From the NCBI GenBank assembly GCA_928724745.1, contig CAKMXJ010000002.1, forward strand, positions 434,001 through 498,000: DNA of 64,000 nucleotides. The letters run 5' to 3'. The stretch comes from Anthracocystis setariae (lineage: Eukaryota; Basidiomycota; Ustilaginomycetes; Ustilaginales; Ustilaginaceae). A model generated the notes under the pieces. It was not told the DNA's origin, ran no database searches, and saw only the letters and a list, made by a program, of their open reading frames with translations. This document shows, one piece after another, positions 10,332 to 20,760 of this stretch (position 1 is its first letter; each line of letters starts with the position of its first letter). Made by a program: the position numbers and the translations under genes.

Positions 10332-11798
10332 TTAATTGCGAGTAAGCGCGTGTAAGATGCGTTGACGATGGAGTTGAAGCCATTCATCCTGATCGAGACC
10401 TCTTCGAATGAACCAGCCTCCCTCGCCGCGTTGTTCCACCCTCACCTCTTCGTCGCCATTCCTGGATTTGAGACTAGCTACAACCTGAGCGTGATCCCAA
10501 CTGGGGTCGACGTCTGCGAGTCGAACCCAGCGAGGCGCGATCGTCCATGCCGTCCCGATAGTGTCGTACACGCATCCCGTGCGTGTTCGCACGAGCCATG
10601 TCCCCACCATCCACCCAACCATCGCTCCTACACCGACAAGGATCAACAACAGATCCGTGAGCATTCCAAACAGTACACTCCCCACCAACGCGACTGCTGT
10701 GAGAGTGAGAGCAATCATTGCCGCCCTCGATTCGAACACCTGCAACAGCCTCTTGGTACAGAACTGGATCGGTGTCCAAACCACATGATACACCGGTCCA
10801 GACTGCAAACCAACCACTTGGATCTCCACCTCAACCGCACCTTCCCCATCGGAACCTGCTCTCTCCTTCCCCTTCCCACCGCCCTGCTCGCCAACCAGCT
10901 TGGCAACGTCTCGCTTCAACCGACTCAGATCCCACCCCCAAATACACTCGCTACACTTGAGGAACTTGGAGAAATGCCGATCGTCCGCAAACCGCTCGAA
11001 CGCTTCTTGCAGGCCGGTGGAGATGAGGCGAGTCGACTGCCGCTTGCGCGACCGCGTGAAGAAGATCGACAAGTCCACATCGCCCTGACCGGTGAGAATT
11101 CGGTTGAAGTCGAGATCCATCGCATCGCCATCGGCCTCGATGTCTTCGGCTTCCTCGTCGACGCTGGCAGTGGGTGGGTGAGAGGATGACCCGACGACTT
11201 CGTCACTGAGTGGCGTCCAAGGTGGTAGAAACCCTGATTCGAGCCGATGGCGATAACGGTCAAGTTCTTCAGCGGTGGCATACAGGGCTTTCCCCTGCGT
11301 GGTGTTGAACACTTGTAGGTTTGCATCTGGTTCGAGGAGTGAGGGGAGACTGGCGGGTTGATGGGAAGCTCGACCTGTGATTTCGTCGATCCACGCCTTC
11401 AAACGTGTTTTAAAGCCGTGCTTGGCGTGCCGAGGCAGCCCTCGCAGAGCCGGCATGTCGTCCGCTACTGCAAACGGGAGCGAGTCCTTACTCGTCAAGT
11501 GCGGTAGTGGGACTTCGACTCTACTGCCACTGCCAGCTTGGGGTGAAGAGACTCGGATGCGTAGGGAGAGCTGCTTTGTGGCATTAGTACGTGTGTCCGA
11601 GAGGAAGCAACGCAGGAGATCGGTTGGGTTGTTAGCCTGAGAATTGTATGGTGAAGTGCCGAAGGTGCGTGTTCGGATGCGATTCGAGCTCGTCGAAGGG
11701 GTAGGAAATGATGTTTCGTCGTCTTGATCGTGCTGCACAAGTTGATAGCCTGAGGACGAGGGTGGGTAGGAAGTCCCATTCATGGGAAGAGGAGGCAT
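10332..11798 (-). CDS. Unrecognised two-segment membrane protein (488 aa)
   Basis: I do not recognise the family. The ATG at 11796-11798 gives 488 residues in one exon. The first 130 residues are Ser/Thr-rich. The middle contains an ordered stretch (ATAEELDRYRHRLESGFLPPW), an acidic patch, and a block with FERFADDRHFSKFLKCSECIWGWDL. Two adjacent hydrophobic segments lie at about 345-398 (MIALTLTAVALVGSVLFG and LLLILVGVGAMVGWMVGTWLV). The C-terminal 90 residues look like a cytosolic or lumenal domain (DTIGTAWTIAPRWVRLADVD). There is no signal peptide. The last 50 bp lie close to the convergent IMP2 gene. Its promoter is shared with the divergent DPM2 gene about 300 bp away; a shared ER or Golgi role would be speculation. 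Confidence 0.8.
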   Translation of the reverse strand: MPPLPMNGTSYPPSSSGYQLVQHDQDDETSFPTPSTSSNRIRTRTFGTSPYNSQANNPTDLLRCFLSDTRTNATKQLSLRIRVSSPQAGSGSRVEVPLPHLTSKDSLPFAVADDMPALRGLPRHAKHGFKTRLKAWIDEITGRASHQPASLPSLLEPDANLQVFNTTQGKALYATAEELDRYRHRLESGFLPPWTPLSDEVVGSSSHPPTASVDEEAEDIEADGDAMDLDFNRILTGQGDVDLSIFFTRSRKRQSTRLISTGLQEAFERFADDRHFSKFLKCSECIWGWDLSRLKRDVAKLVGEQGGGKGKERAGSDGEGAVEVEIQVVGLQSGPVYHVVWTPIQFCTKRLLQVFESRAAMIALTLTAVALVGSVLFGMLTDLLLILVGVGAMVGWMVGTWLVRTRTGCVYDTIGTAWTIAPRWVRLADVDPSWDHAQVVASLKSRNGDEEVRVEQRGEGGWFIRRGLDQDEWLQLHRQRILHALTRN

Positions 11799-12100
11799 GA
11801 TGGCGCGACCACCTTTCTAAGTCGCTTACGTCCTCTACCTGGTTCTGGCAGCGAACAAGGCCTGGCAATGTTGTGTGTCGCAACGAAGTGTGAGTGTTGA
11901 GAAGAACTGTTCAGACGTTGGCTCGAGCATAACGTCTTATCCCTGAAAGTCAAGTCCCGAGTTCCGTGCATGTGGCGAGCAAAGCGGCAGATTCAGGGTC
12001 CAACTTCCTCTCTCTCTGCCATCATCTCTCAACACCTCCACCTCGATGGCTTCGAAACAGGCGAAGGATGCTTCTGCGCTTTAACACGTAGGTTTCTGTG
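11799..12100. other. Short divergent promoter
   Basis: About 300 bp separate the start codons of the membrane protein (minus) and DPM2 (plus), so the two genes probably share a bidirectional promoter. A CT-rich tract lies at 12005-12020. No gene is visible. Confidence 0.5.
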
Positions 12101-12476
12101 ATGTCCCACCTCGCCGCAGACCGAACGCAGCTGCATGGAGTCTCGAATCATGCCGTTGGTGGCTTGATCCTCTTCACGGCATTCGGCTTGTTCGGGTCCT
12201 ACACGCTCTGGGCAATCGTCCTAGTAAGTTTACCCATGTTTATCTCTCTGCTGAATTCGTACAAGACGACTGACCAAGACTCCTGTACAGCCCTTTCTGC
12301 CAGACGACTCAATCATACAAAAATGGCTGCCGGATCGACGGTGGGCAATCGCGATACCATCGTTGGTCTTGGTGGTCGGCCTCAGCACCGTTGGCATCTA
12401 CGCCGGCATGCTCTTAAGGAAGGATGCGATCGAGGATCTGACAAAGCAGAATACTTTGACGAAGAAGCATCGATAA
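12101..12476 (+). CDS. DPM2: Dolichol-phosphate mannose synthase regulatory subunit Dpm2, two exons
   Basis: Exon 1 (12101-12223) starts at an ATG preceded in frame by a GTG that is ignored. It encodes a first membrane segment ending SYTLWAIVL. A donor GTAAGT at 12224 and acceptor TGTACAG ending at 12290 define a 67-bp intron with CTGAC-like branch sequence before the acceptor. Exon 2 (12291-12476) continues in phase with PFLPDDSIIQKWLPDRRWAI, a second membrane segment, and a basic tail ending KKHR. The product is 102 aa. The W..VLPF...HK..PR.WAI arrangement matches Dpm2, a two-TM ER protein that stabilises the Dpm1 catalytic subunit making dolichol-P-mannose for N-glycans and GPI anchors. 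Without the intron the frame runs on to an unrelated end, so splicing is needed. Confidence 0.88.
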
Positions 12477-12869
12477 CAGACTAAAGCTCGGGTATGTATG
12501 CTAGCAAGTAGACAAGGAACGCTCTCGCCATCCTCTTAGGCACATTGGTGCTTCTAAAAATCTTGTCGGTTGGAGCCACTTGATGTTCTCGTCGATACAA
12601 CTGCCGAACTTTGCGAATCAGATTGCAAGCAAAGCGTCGACACTCGAAACACACAACATTGGCATCTTTGGTCATATGAGCCAATTACCATTTATAAACT
12701 AAAAAGAATACCCTGGCATCCAAATACATAGCGTAGAAGTAGAAGTACAAGATCATAGCACACTCAGGGACGCATCGTAACGATCAGACCCTTGAGCGTT
12801 CTGAAAAAGGACAAGAGACGACCCCGCTCAAAGGGGGTATGCGAGGGGGTCTGTCATTTTGAGACCATT
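12477..12869. other. Intergenic between convergent genes
   Basis: This stretch of about 390 bp holds the 3' flanks of DPM2 and the nucleoside transporter. Its middle part is A/T-richer. No gene is supportable. Confidence 0.5.
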
Positions 12870-14654
12870 TTAGTTGGAAGTACCGAGAATACCGGCAATG
12901 CAGGCCGAGGAGCAGGTAACAAGGATACCAGTGACCAACGAGAGCGGAGCGAGACGGGCAATGACACCACCGCGGCTGGGGGCAAGACCGGAAAGCACAC
13001 CAATGTTGATACCGAGCGAGCCAATGTTACCGAAACCGGCGAGCATGAAGTTGGAAATGAGGATCGAACGGCCCTGGAGAACGTTGGCAGTCTTCAACTT
13101 CTCGAGCTCACTGTAAGCAACAAACTCGTTGGCAACGATCTTGGTAGCGAGAAGCTGCGAGACCGTGAGGAGATCCGCCTTGGGAACACCCATGCACCAG
13201 CAGAAGGGGTAGAGGATGTAACCGATGATGAGGGTGAGGGTAAGGTTGTTGATGGTCCAGAAGTTACCAATGTAGGTGAGCAGGCCGTTGACAGTGTAGA
13301 GGAGCGAGACAATGCAGAGCACGTTGCAGAAGATGAGGGCAGCAACGCGGACACCAAGCCATGCACCGTTGGAGAAGGCGTGGAGGGGGTCGACAGCGTC
13401 CGACTTTTCGTTGATCTCGATGCTGATAGAACCGGCGGTGACAGGAGTCTCGGTCTCGGGAACGACCATCTTGGAAGCAGCAATGGAAGCGGGGATGGAC
13501 ATGACGGCAGCGGTGATGAGGTGGGTGGGGTTGACACCCATCTGAACGTAAGCGAGGAAGACGGAGCCAGCGATGGTGGCGAAACCAGAGGTAAGGACCT
13601 GGAAGATCTCTGCGTTGGTCATGAGGTCGAGGAAGCTCTGGACGAGAACGGCGTTTTCACCTTGGCCGATGAAAGGAGAAGCGGCGGCGACGACGGCTTC
13701 AGCACCCGAGATGCCCATGAGCTTGAAGAAGAACCAGGCGAACTTGCGAACAGCCCAGGACATGACACCGAGGTAGGAGAGGAGCACGACAAGCGCAACG
13801 AAGAAGATGATGGACGAGAGGACATTGATGAAGAAGTAGTGCTCACTGACGAGGTCACCCCAGAAGAAGGCGGCACCACCGACCTGACCCTGAGCGAGCA
13901 AGTCAGCGGCAGCGAAAGCGAGCCACTTGGCGACGTTGAAGAAAGCACCAGTCTTGAAAACGAGGAGGCCGATGATCATCTGGAGACCGAGACCAGTGAT
14001 AACGGGCTGGAGCTTGATGGCGGAGCGTCTAACAGAGATGAGGAAAAAGAAGCAGTTGATTAGGAAAAGACCGAAAAGCGAGCGGGCACGATCGCCGTAT
14101 CGCGAATCGGGAACCTGCTTGACGCCGAAAGCACTGCCGAAGTAGAGAGCGAGGAGAGCGGTCCAACCAATGGCCACTCTGAAGAGGTGGGGGACCTTGC
14201 CCCAGGGCTTTTCGGCACAGTTGGTCCAGACCGATTCGACAGCGTTGTAGACAGGGGCCTTGGGGAGGTAACGGTCGTTGTGGAAGAGGATGAGGAGGAT
14301 GAAGAACCACGACCAGAAGGTGGTGATGACCCAACGGTGGCGAGTCTCGGGACGGATGATACCGGGCAACCACCAACCAAGGATGACACCGATCATGAAC
14401 ATGTCGAAAGCGATACGCGTAGCCTTGTGGGTTCGGATGGTGTGCCAAAGCTGGCTGACACGACCTGGCTCGCCCTCGGTGTGGTGAGCATCGTCGACGA
14501 TAGGGAGATGCTGAGCGCCGTTGCTCTCAACATCGCGATCAGAAGACTGGTATGCGAGCTTGTCGTCGTGAGCATCGTGGTGAGAGCCCTCGTTGCTGGG
14601 AGCAGCCTCCTTGGCGAGCTCGGGAGTCTGAGTTGTGGGGGCGTGAGCAGACAT
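12870..14654 (-). CDS. Concentrative nucleoside transporter (CNT/SLC28 family)
   Basis: A 594-aa single-exon protein from the ATG at 14652-14654. The first 90 residues are hydrophilic and His/Asp/Glu-rich. Many hydrophobic segments follow. The hallmark CNT blocks are present: SPFIGQGENAVLV, then LTSGFATIAGSVFLAYVQMG, then VMSIPASIAASKMVVPETET, and near the C-terminus NFMLAGFGNIGSLGI. CNT carriers import nucleosides with a cation gradient across the plasma membrane. The gene is highly codon-biased, which also creates a long antisense open frame that is not a gene. The upstream region is unusually long and gene-free. Confidence 0.93.
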   Translation of the reverse strand: MSAHAPTTQTPELAKEAAPSNEGSHHDAHDDKLAYQSSDRDVESNGAQHLPIVDDAHHTEGEPGRVSQLWHTIRTHKATRIAFDMFMIGVILGWWLPGIIRPETRHRWVITTFWSWFFILLILFHNDRYLPKAPVYNAVESVWTNCAEKPWGKVPHLFRVAIGWTALLALYFGSAFGVKQVPDSRYGDRARSLFGLFLINCFFFLISVRRSAIKLQPVITGLGLQMIIGLLVFKTGAFFNVAKWLAFAAADLLAQGQVGGAAFFWGDLVSEHYFFINVLSSIIFFVALVVLLSYLGVMSWAVRKFAWFFFKLMGISGAEAVVAAASPFIGQGENAVLVQSFLDLMTNAEIFQVLTSGFATIAGSVFLAYVQMGVNPTHLITAAVMSIPASIAASKMVVPETETPVTAGSISIEINEKSDAVDPLHAFSNGAWLGVRVAALIFCNVLCIVSLLYTVNGLLTYIGNFWTINNLTLTLIIGYILYPFCWCMGVPKADLLTVSQLLATKIVANEFVAYSELEKLKTANVLQGRSILISNFMLAGFGNIGSLGINIGVLSGLAPSRGGVIARLAPLSLVTGILVTCSSACIAGILGTSN

Positions 14655-14875
14655 GGTAACGATAACCGTTGCGGGGGGAGGAAGACAAGGGAAAAAAGGA
14701 GAGATAGACAGTGAAGAAAGGGATGAGCCACTGCGTTACACGAAGGAGTAAACTTGAATGGCAGAACCGCAAGGGAAGCGGAACGCACGACGGATTGGGT
14801 TGGAGAGAGGAAGAGGGGCGATGGTTCACGATGGGGGGAATAGGTCGACGACAGAAGACGTCTGATATATGATCT

Positions 14876-14913
14876 AGGCGAGGCGAGGCGAGGCTAGGCT
14901 AGGCAAGGCTAAG
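14876..14913. repeat. Pentamer tandem array (GGCGA / GGCTA / GGCAA)
   Basis: About seven consecutive degenerate 5-bp units lie 220 bp upstream of the nucleoside transporter start codon. Confidence 0.75.
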
Positions 14914-15367
14914 GTTCACAGGACCTAGTTGGGAGGGAGGACCAGGATCTGGACCAGGAGGCGTGGCGAGAATGGGCACAGCAGCCATGCTCAATTTTTT
15001 AGTCTCAACCGAAAAGAAAGGACTCTAATGGGGTGCGAACCGGAAGCCCATCCCAGGCAAAAATAAAAATCAAAATCAAAATAAAAATAAAAATAACAAA
15101 GTCACACACAGAAATGGAACGATGCCATATACTCTATGCAACACTTGAGGCAGCGGTCGCACAAGACAAAGGAAGTAAGTGTCCACAACAACCAATAAGA
15201 ATATAGCTAGCAAGATGGTAATGCGTTGTGGTTTTCAGGCACTGAATTGCTTGAAGCCGTGCTAGCTGGCATATGGCAGGAGGGCGAATGGGCACCCCGG
15301 ATGGGCTTATCGCGTTCAGCCTGGCAAGGACAAGTATGCGCGACCAAAAAGGAGCTGGAGAATCCGG

Positions 15368-15397
15368 GTGTGCGTGTGTGTGTGTGTGTGTGTGTGT
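15368..15397. repeat. GT dinucleotide microsatellite
   Basis: About fourteen GT units with one C interruption. Confidence 0.85.
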
Positions 15398-18300
15398 ACA
15401 TTAGAGCTTGCCAAGGCAGCGAATCAGAACAGGTTCAGTGCAAAGGGCGATAGCAAGATTTGACGCTGGGCAAGGGGCGCGGGAACATGGTGGCGACTGG
15501 ATTTTGATTGATGCCAACACCCGAAACGATGGGAAGTGAGCCTACCTCCCACTTGGTGAATGCCGGAAAAGGCACTTGAGCCCTCTGGCCGTCCGTATCG
15601 AGACGAGTACTGTACTATTGTATACAAGACAGACAATAACGCATGAAATAAGACGGGGTACGCACAGAGCGGGATGAGGGATCCACAAGCGAAAGAGAGC
15701 AGGCGAGACCATCGCCAGAGTGTCGAGGTGAACGAGAGAAGCCGTCACGGGACTTTCCAGTTGGTTATCAAACCGGCAGATAGGGAGAATACACTTGGAT
15801 TCGTCGTCGAGTATGTACTGTACAAGCGAATTGAAAAGGAGCACCGTCTTCCGAAGCGTTGCAAATCTGGAATGGGTTGCGAGCCGAGGCCACCACAGAA
15901 GACATGAAGACATGCCTCGCCGTGTGCCTGATCTTAGAATCAAGCTGCGTCCGCTCTTGCAGTGCAGTACAGTACATCATTTGACTGCATCCGGTAATTT
16001 GGTATTGCACTGTACAGCGTTGTACGATGCTCGAGACATGATATGCTATGGCATCGCAATTACAGTAAAGTTGTTACGCCCGCTGCCGCCACTACCATTT
16101 TATATTTAATTGATAATGTCTGAAGAATTAGCCGTTGCGGCCGTGGGTAATCCGAGCTCGCATAGCGCGGACTGTATTTGTGGCTGAAGATAACGTCTGA
16201 CCCTGCGAACAGAACACCTCCGCTGGACAGGCAAAGCAAATGAATTCAATTGCCGCATGCTGCCAAAAAGTCACAGTGGTTTCGATTGAGGCGAAATGGA
16301 ACACAGCGCAGTGGCTCACGATAAGAAGTAAGAATTTGTTTGAATTGGGCATGCGCGCTGAGCAAGCTTAAACTTCCACCGTCTTGTCAGTCAAGGGAAA
16401 AAAAAAAAAACAAATCAAATCAAAATGTGAATTTAATTTTGAACAAAGCATCTCAAAAGTTGCCAAGTTTGCCTCGGTTGTAACGGTGAGGGAAGCTGGT
16501 TCCGTTGGTGTCTGATGGTTTACAAAAAGTGTTTGAAATACAGTAAAATGTTGTTCCACTTTTCGAACTTCGGATTGGCTTTTTTTCTCTTCTTTTTTAT
16601 TTTTTTTTTATTTTTTTTTGCTGCTGTTGTCTTCGAACTCCGTTTCTTGTCAAGCAAACCTTTTCTCTCCGGTGCTCTCGGAACAATATGTACTGACAAG
16701 GCAGTACTGTACTGTACTATATTTCTCTGTACACCAGCTCTATTGCAGGGCCAAAGGATCCCGACGCGGCTGCACACTTTCAACTTGAGTGAGGATAGAG
16801 GCCAACGCTCGTGTCTTACGAGCTAATACATGGAGAGGTAGAATGGTCCAGTCAGCCGAGGGACTACAGAGTAGTAGACTAGTAGTAGTCATCCGCTTTC
16901 GGTGACAGCTTCCGTCGCGTAAATCCATCAGATACCGCAGCTACCGTCAGGCCACTTTGGAATTGAGTTGGTCACGCGGCGCTGGGCTGCTTGGACAAAT
17001 TTTTATCGCGGCAAAGGAAAATTTTCATGCATGCAATTGACCCTTTTCTCAAAATCTTTTTGCCTTTTCAAACTCCTTACCGTCGCGGATCTAGCCTTTT
17101 TCAAACTCGATTCCCAGCAAGCGTTAAACTACAGTATTCCTTCCGTAGATCGAAGCAGAGGTTCTCTCAAGGCTTCCTACGGCAAGCCGTGATGAGCCGA
17201 CGTTTGCAGCTAAAGCATCGTCTCGATACCCAGCACCCATCGTTACTTCGAGACTTGCACCAATCAAAGCGACTTACGTTCCTTGGCCAGCCGCTTAGTC
17301 CGAACACCATCACCCGTACTTCCTAGTAACTGTGACCAATGTTGAGAACATCGGGTACAACAGGAAGGGCTTGAGAGGCTCCTCGTATGGGTTGTGTGCA
17401 GCCGTTCGAGCCGTGCAATTGAGGCTGACGCGACCCGGAATGAAGCAGTCAAGGTTGATGTTCTCGTGTGACCAAGCCCCATGCGTGCAACCGTGGCATC
17501 TCAACTTATTTTATCTCATCTCGATCATCGACTTTTCAGACCTTATCGGCATCTATACATCTTACAGTACTTCAGCACCGTTTGTTTGCTGGCTTGACAA
17601 TTATACTCCAAACAAAGAACAAGGCTTGACAACTCGGACTGCAGTTGCGTGCCCCGTGCCTGATCGAGCGGGGCTAAAATTCATTGCAACATGATAAGAC
17701 AGCTCGTAGATTTTTGGCTTCCGAGCTTCCATTTGCTCGACCTAACAGCGTTTCACTGCCAAATTAAATGGTTTGCAGCTCACGGGAGCTCGGAAGCTAA
17801 TCAACCTCGGCTACCACCATCCTTTCGAGGCCTTTTCACCATGTCGCCGGACAAGTCTTACGATGAATTGTACTGTACTGTACTCTAAATCAAGTGGCGC
17901 CCCGCACTTCTGCAACTTGCTCAGCTTTGCGCTGTCACGATAGCCAGATCCGGGTGTCCTGCCGCCCTGATTCATGGCGGTGGGCTATCTTTTGCACTTG
18001 TCATTGCTTGTCCCCGCAAACAGCCTCGGCCATCTCCGAAACTTCCCCAGCTTCCCACTCCTATCTCCCTCTCCCCGCTGGATGTTCTGTTCGCTCGCCT
18101 GCGCCCCGTGCACCTTGTAATCTCACTTCTGTGCTCTCACCGTGACCCTGCAGAGGAAACCTGCTTCCGCTCCGCTCAGCCTTGCCGCTCACGCATAACG
18201 GTCCTAAACCCTTAGGTTCATTCTTCTCCCGATCGAGCATATCCAACCGAGATGTTTGTCCGACACGCCTGAGAACGTCACGCTCCATCTTCAGTCTGAC

Positions 18301-18772
18301 CACTTATCTAGCCCCTGTTGTCAGCCTATGCACACGAGGATTGTACCATCCTTCTAGACATGTTGGAGCCGTCATCACGCTAATAGTACCAGACCGCACC
18401 CAGGCTTCGGATGCTCGGTGCTCACTGTGCCGCTATCTCGTTGATCGAGCGGCTTGGCATGTGATCCAACTTTGAACGACGTTCCTCCAGCTCGAGAGCG
18501 ATACTCGTCTTCCAGGAGTGGCGAAGCTGGCGGTAGCGCCACTGTTGCCGTGCACTCGCTGCCGGTTTCGGCAGCCATCTCATTACCGTGAGCCGAAGCA
18601 GCCAACTGGCCACTGCCTCTGCATCGCCGATTTAGTCATTGGGTTCTCGATCATAGCAACAAATCGGGTCTTCCTTTAGCTTAACCCTTCAACCATCACT
18701 CTGAACTACGAGTCTCAGCACTGTTTGAACGATGTTAGGATTCGCTATGAACACAGCCAAGCGTAGCAGTGT

Positions 18773-20017
18773 TCACTCGGCAATGATGAGCGAAGCCTTT
18801 CCATAACCAGTGCCGCAGCAAAGAGTAGCGACACCCAGCTGCTTACCCGTCCTTCTCAACTCGGCGAGCAAACTCGTCACCAGACGTCCACCGGAAGCAC
18901 CCAGAGGATGACCCAACGCAATAGCACCACCCTTGGGGTTCACCTTGGCTGCGTCGAGCTTGAGCGTGTCCATGACCATCAGTGATTGCGAAGCAAATGC
19001 CTCGTTGAGTTCCCACAAATCGATGTCGTCCGTCTTGAGCTGAAAGCGTTCCAACAGTTTGGGTACAGCCTCAGCGGGGCCAATGCCCATGACATCGGGC
19101 TTGACGCCCTTGGTCGCAGTGCCGACCCATCGACCGAGGATCTCCATACCCGCCGCCTCGGCCACATCACGTCTCGCCATGGTGAGTGCTACCGCACCGT
19201 CGCTGACTTGCGAAGAGTTACCGGCAGTGCTCTTGCCGTCAGGGCGGAAGACGGGCTTGAGCTTGCCAAGAGACTCGGCGGTGGTGCCGGGTCGAATGCC
19301 TTGATCCTTGCTGATCAGCTTCTTGCCCTCCTTGCCCGTCTCGGGGTCGATCCATCGCACCTCGATGGGCTCGATTTCGGATGCGAGTCGACCGTCTTGC
19401 TGAGCCGCTTCGGCCTTGCGGTGCGACTCGGCTGCAAATTGGTCCTGACGTTCACGGCTGATGTTCCATTTGCCTGCAACACGCTCTGACGTCTCACCCA
19501 TGGGCAAGATGCAGTCTTTGGCATCGATCGAGTTCGACTCCTTGAGCCATGGACTCAGATCCACAGGGATGGCACGCGAGCCGTAGTTGCGCGTCATCGA
19601 CTCGACACCAGCAGCGATACCACATTGGATCTCACCGTTGCGGATAGCGTTGGCAATATCGGTGATGCTTTGCAGCGAACTGGCACACTGGCGGTTGACG
19701 GTCTTGTAAGCTGAAGTAATGGGCATACCGGCGTGAAGCGCAGCCATGCGTCCCGACTTGGCACCACCCAGCTCCATCAGCACGGTACCAGTGCAGACGT
19801 CTTCGATGATGTTCTTGTCTACGCCTCGCGATTCGAGTCTCTCCCTTGTGCGCTGAAGAACGTGGGCGAGAAGCTCTTCTGGATAGGCATCCTTGAAACC
19901 CTTCTTCATGCGCGCGATGGGCGTTCGCAGAGCTGTGGTGAAGACCACATCATCGGCACGCTTTTGCAGCAGGCTCTGAAGTCCTTGCCTGACGCTTGAA
20001 CTGCTTCGGAAGGCCAT
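18773..20017 (-). CDS. 3-ketoacyl-CoA thiolase (acetyl-CoA acyltransferase type)
   Basis: A 414-aa single-exon protein from the ATG at 20015-20017. All thiolase signatures are present: nucleophile Cys111 in NRQCASSLQ, GGAIALGHPLGASGGR with the catalytic His, and the second Cys in CCGTGYG near the C-terminus. The enzyme performs the thiolytic step of fatty-acid beta-oxidation, releasing acetyl-CoA. The overall pattern resembles the peroxisomal thiolase branch. The N-terminal RQGLQSLLQ resembles a PTS2 signal but has the expected His/Gln one position late, so targeting is uncertain; a mitochondrial location is the alternative. There is no C-terminal PTS1. It diverges from the MsrA gene across a promoter region of 590-740 bp. 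Confidence 0.93.
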   Translation of the reverse strand: MAFRSSSSVRQGLQSLLQKRADDVVFTTALRTPIARMKKGFKDAYPEELLAHVLQRTRERLESRGVDKNIIEDVCTGTVLMELGGAKSGRMAALHAGMPITSAYKTVNRQCASSLQSITDIANAIRNGEIQCGIAAGVESMTRNYGSRAIPVDLSPWLKESNSIDAKDCILPMGETSERVAGKWNISRERQDQFAAESHRKAEAAQQDGRLASEIEPIEVRWIDPETGKEGKKLISKDQGIRPGTTAESLGKLKPVFRPDGKSTAGNSSQVSDGAVALTMARRDVAEAAGMEILGRWVGTATKGVKPDVMGIGPAEAVPKLLERFQLKTDDIDLWELNEAFASQSLMVMDTLKLDAAKVNPKGGAIALGHPLGASGGRLVTSLLAELRRTGKQLGVATLCCGTGYGKASLIIAE

Positions 20018-20760
20018 ATTGATGATCCAATCCTTGTTATGCGATATATGCTATTGATGAGAGCGACAACGATGGTAGATGCGTCCTTCGATGGTTTTTT
20101 AGGCCCGAGGTCGGAAGCAATTTTGGGACAATGTCAGAGTGAAAGCGATCGTGTGACGGGAAGGGAACCTTGAGCTTATATGAGGGGAAGGAAAGAGACT
20201 ACACCGACCGAAACGTCAAAAGGTCCTCACTACAAGTCATGTTGCGATCCGAGGCCATCCGACTCGCGGACAGGGTCCGACTTGTGACCTGACTGGCGGC
20301 ACAAGCTTCTTCCCCTTTCCAGCTATGGTGAGGGGGAACGACTCCGCCTTTTTGGCTGAGACTCCGTCATTTCCGTGCTCAAGTCGATTTTTTAACTTTC
20401 TTCCGCCCACCGCGGTTTTCATCCGCCATTAACCGAGCTGCATCGGTGCAATCGGGCGCTTAAAAAATCTCGATTTCGGCTATGTTCTTTTGTGCCCTGT
20501 GGATTGAGCATTGGGCAGCAGACCGGCAAAGTTGGATCACGTCATCCAAGGGCTCAGCTGCGCGGGGTTTTTTTTGGAAGGTCCACGTAACGTGGAGAAG
20601 ACAGGCTCATGCTCCACTTGCTGTGTAAGTTCGAAGGCTGCCCGCCACCTTGCCTGCACTCTACCATCCAGCCACTATCCATCATAGGACATTGCCCAAT
20701 CTGCGTCGTACACTCGCTGCTTTTGTATTCGGGTTTTTCGCCATCGCTTACCTCCCGCTC
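20018..20760. other. Divergent promoter between thiolase and MsrA
   Basis: The region contains T-rich runs at 20093-20100 and 20568-20577 and no supportable independent gene. Its right end may include a short first exon of the MsrA gene: ATG at 20609, donor GTAAGT at 20625, acceptor CAG ending at 20671. Confidence 0.45.

Larger units (their letters stand above)
14655..18772. other. Gene-poor 4.1-kb stretch with simple repeats
   Basis: No reading frame here shows recognisable coding character. The region contains a GGCGA/GGCTA pentamer array (about 14876-14913), an A-rich tract (15058-15100), a GT dinucleotide run (about 15368-15397) and a T-rich tract (16578-16618). It also contains several TACTGTAC-type palindromic motifs (15608, 15814, 15965, 16007, 16703, 17869). 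A decayed transposon or a long non-coding transcript cannot be excluded. Confidence 0.5.

Noticed and set aside
12045..12100. Upstream ATG at 12045 as the DPM2 start
   Set aside because: It reaches a stop at 12082-12084 and joining it to DPM2 would need an implausibly short intron.
12792..14063. 423-codon plus-strand frame
   Set aside because: It is the antisense of the highly codon-biased nucleoside transporter; its Gly/Glu/Asp-rich composition follows from complementing that frame.
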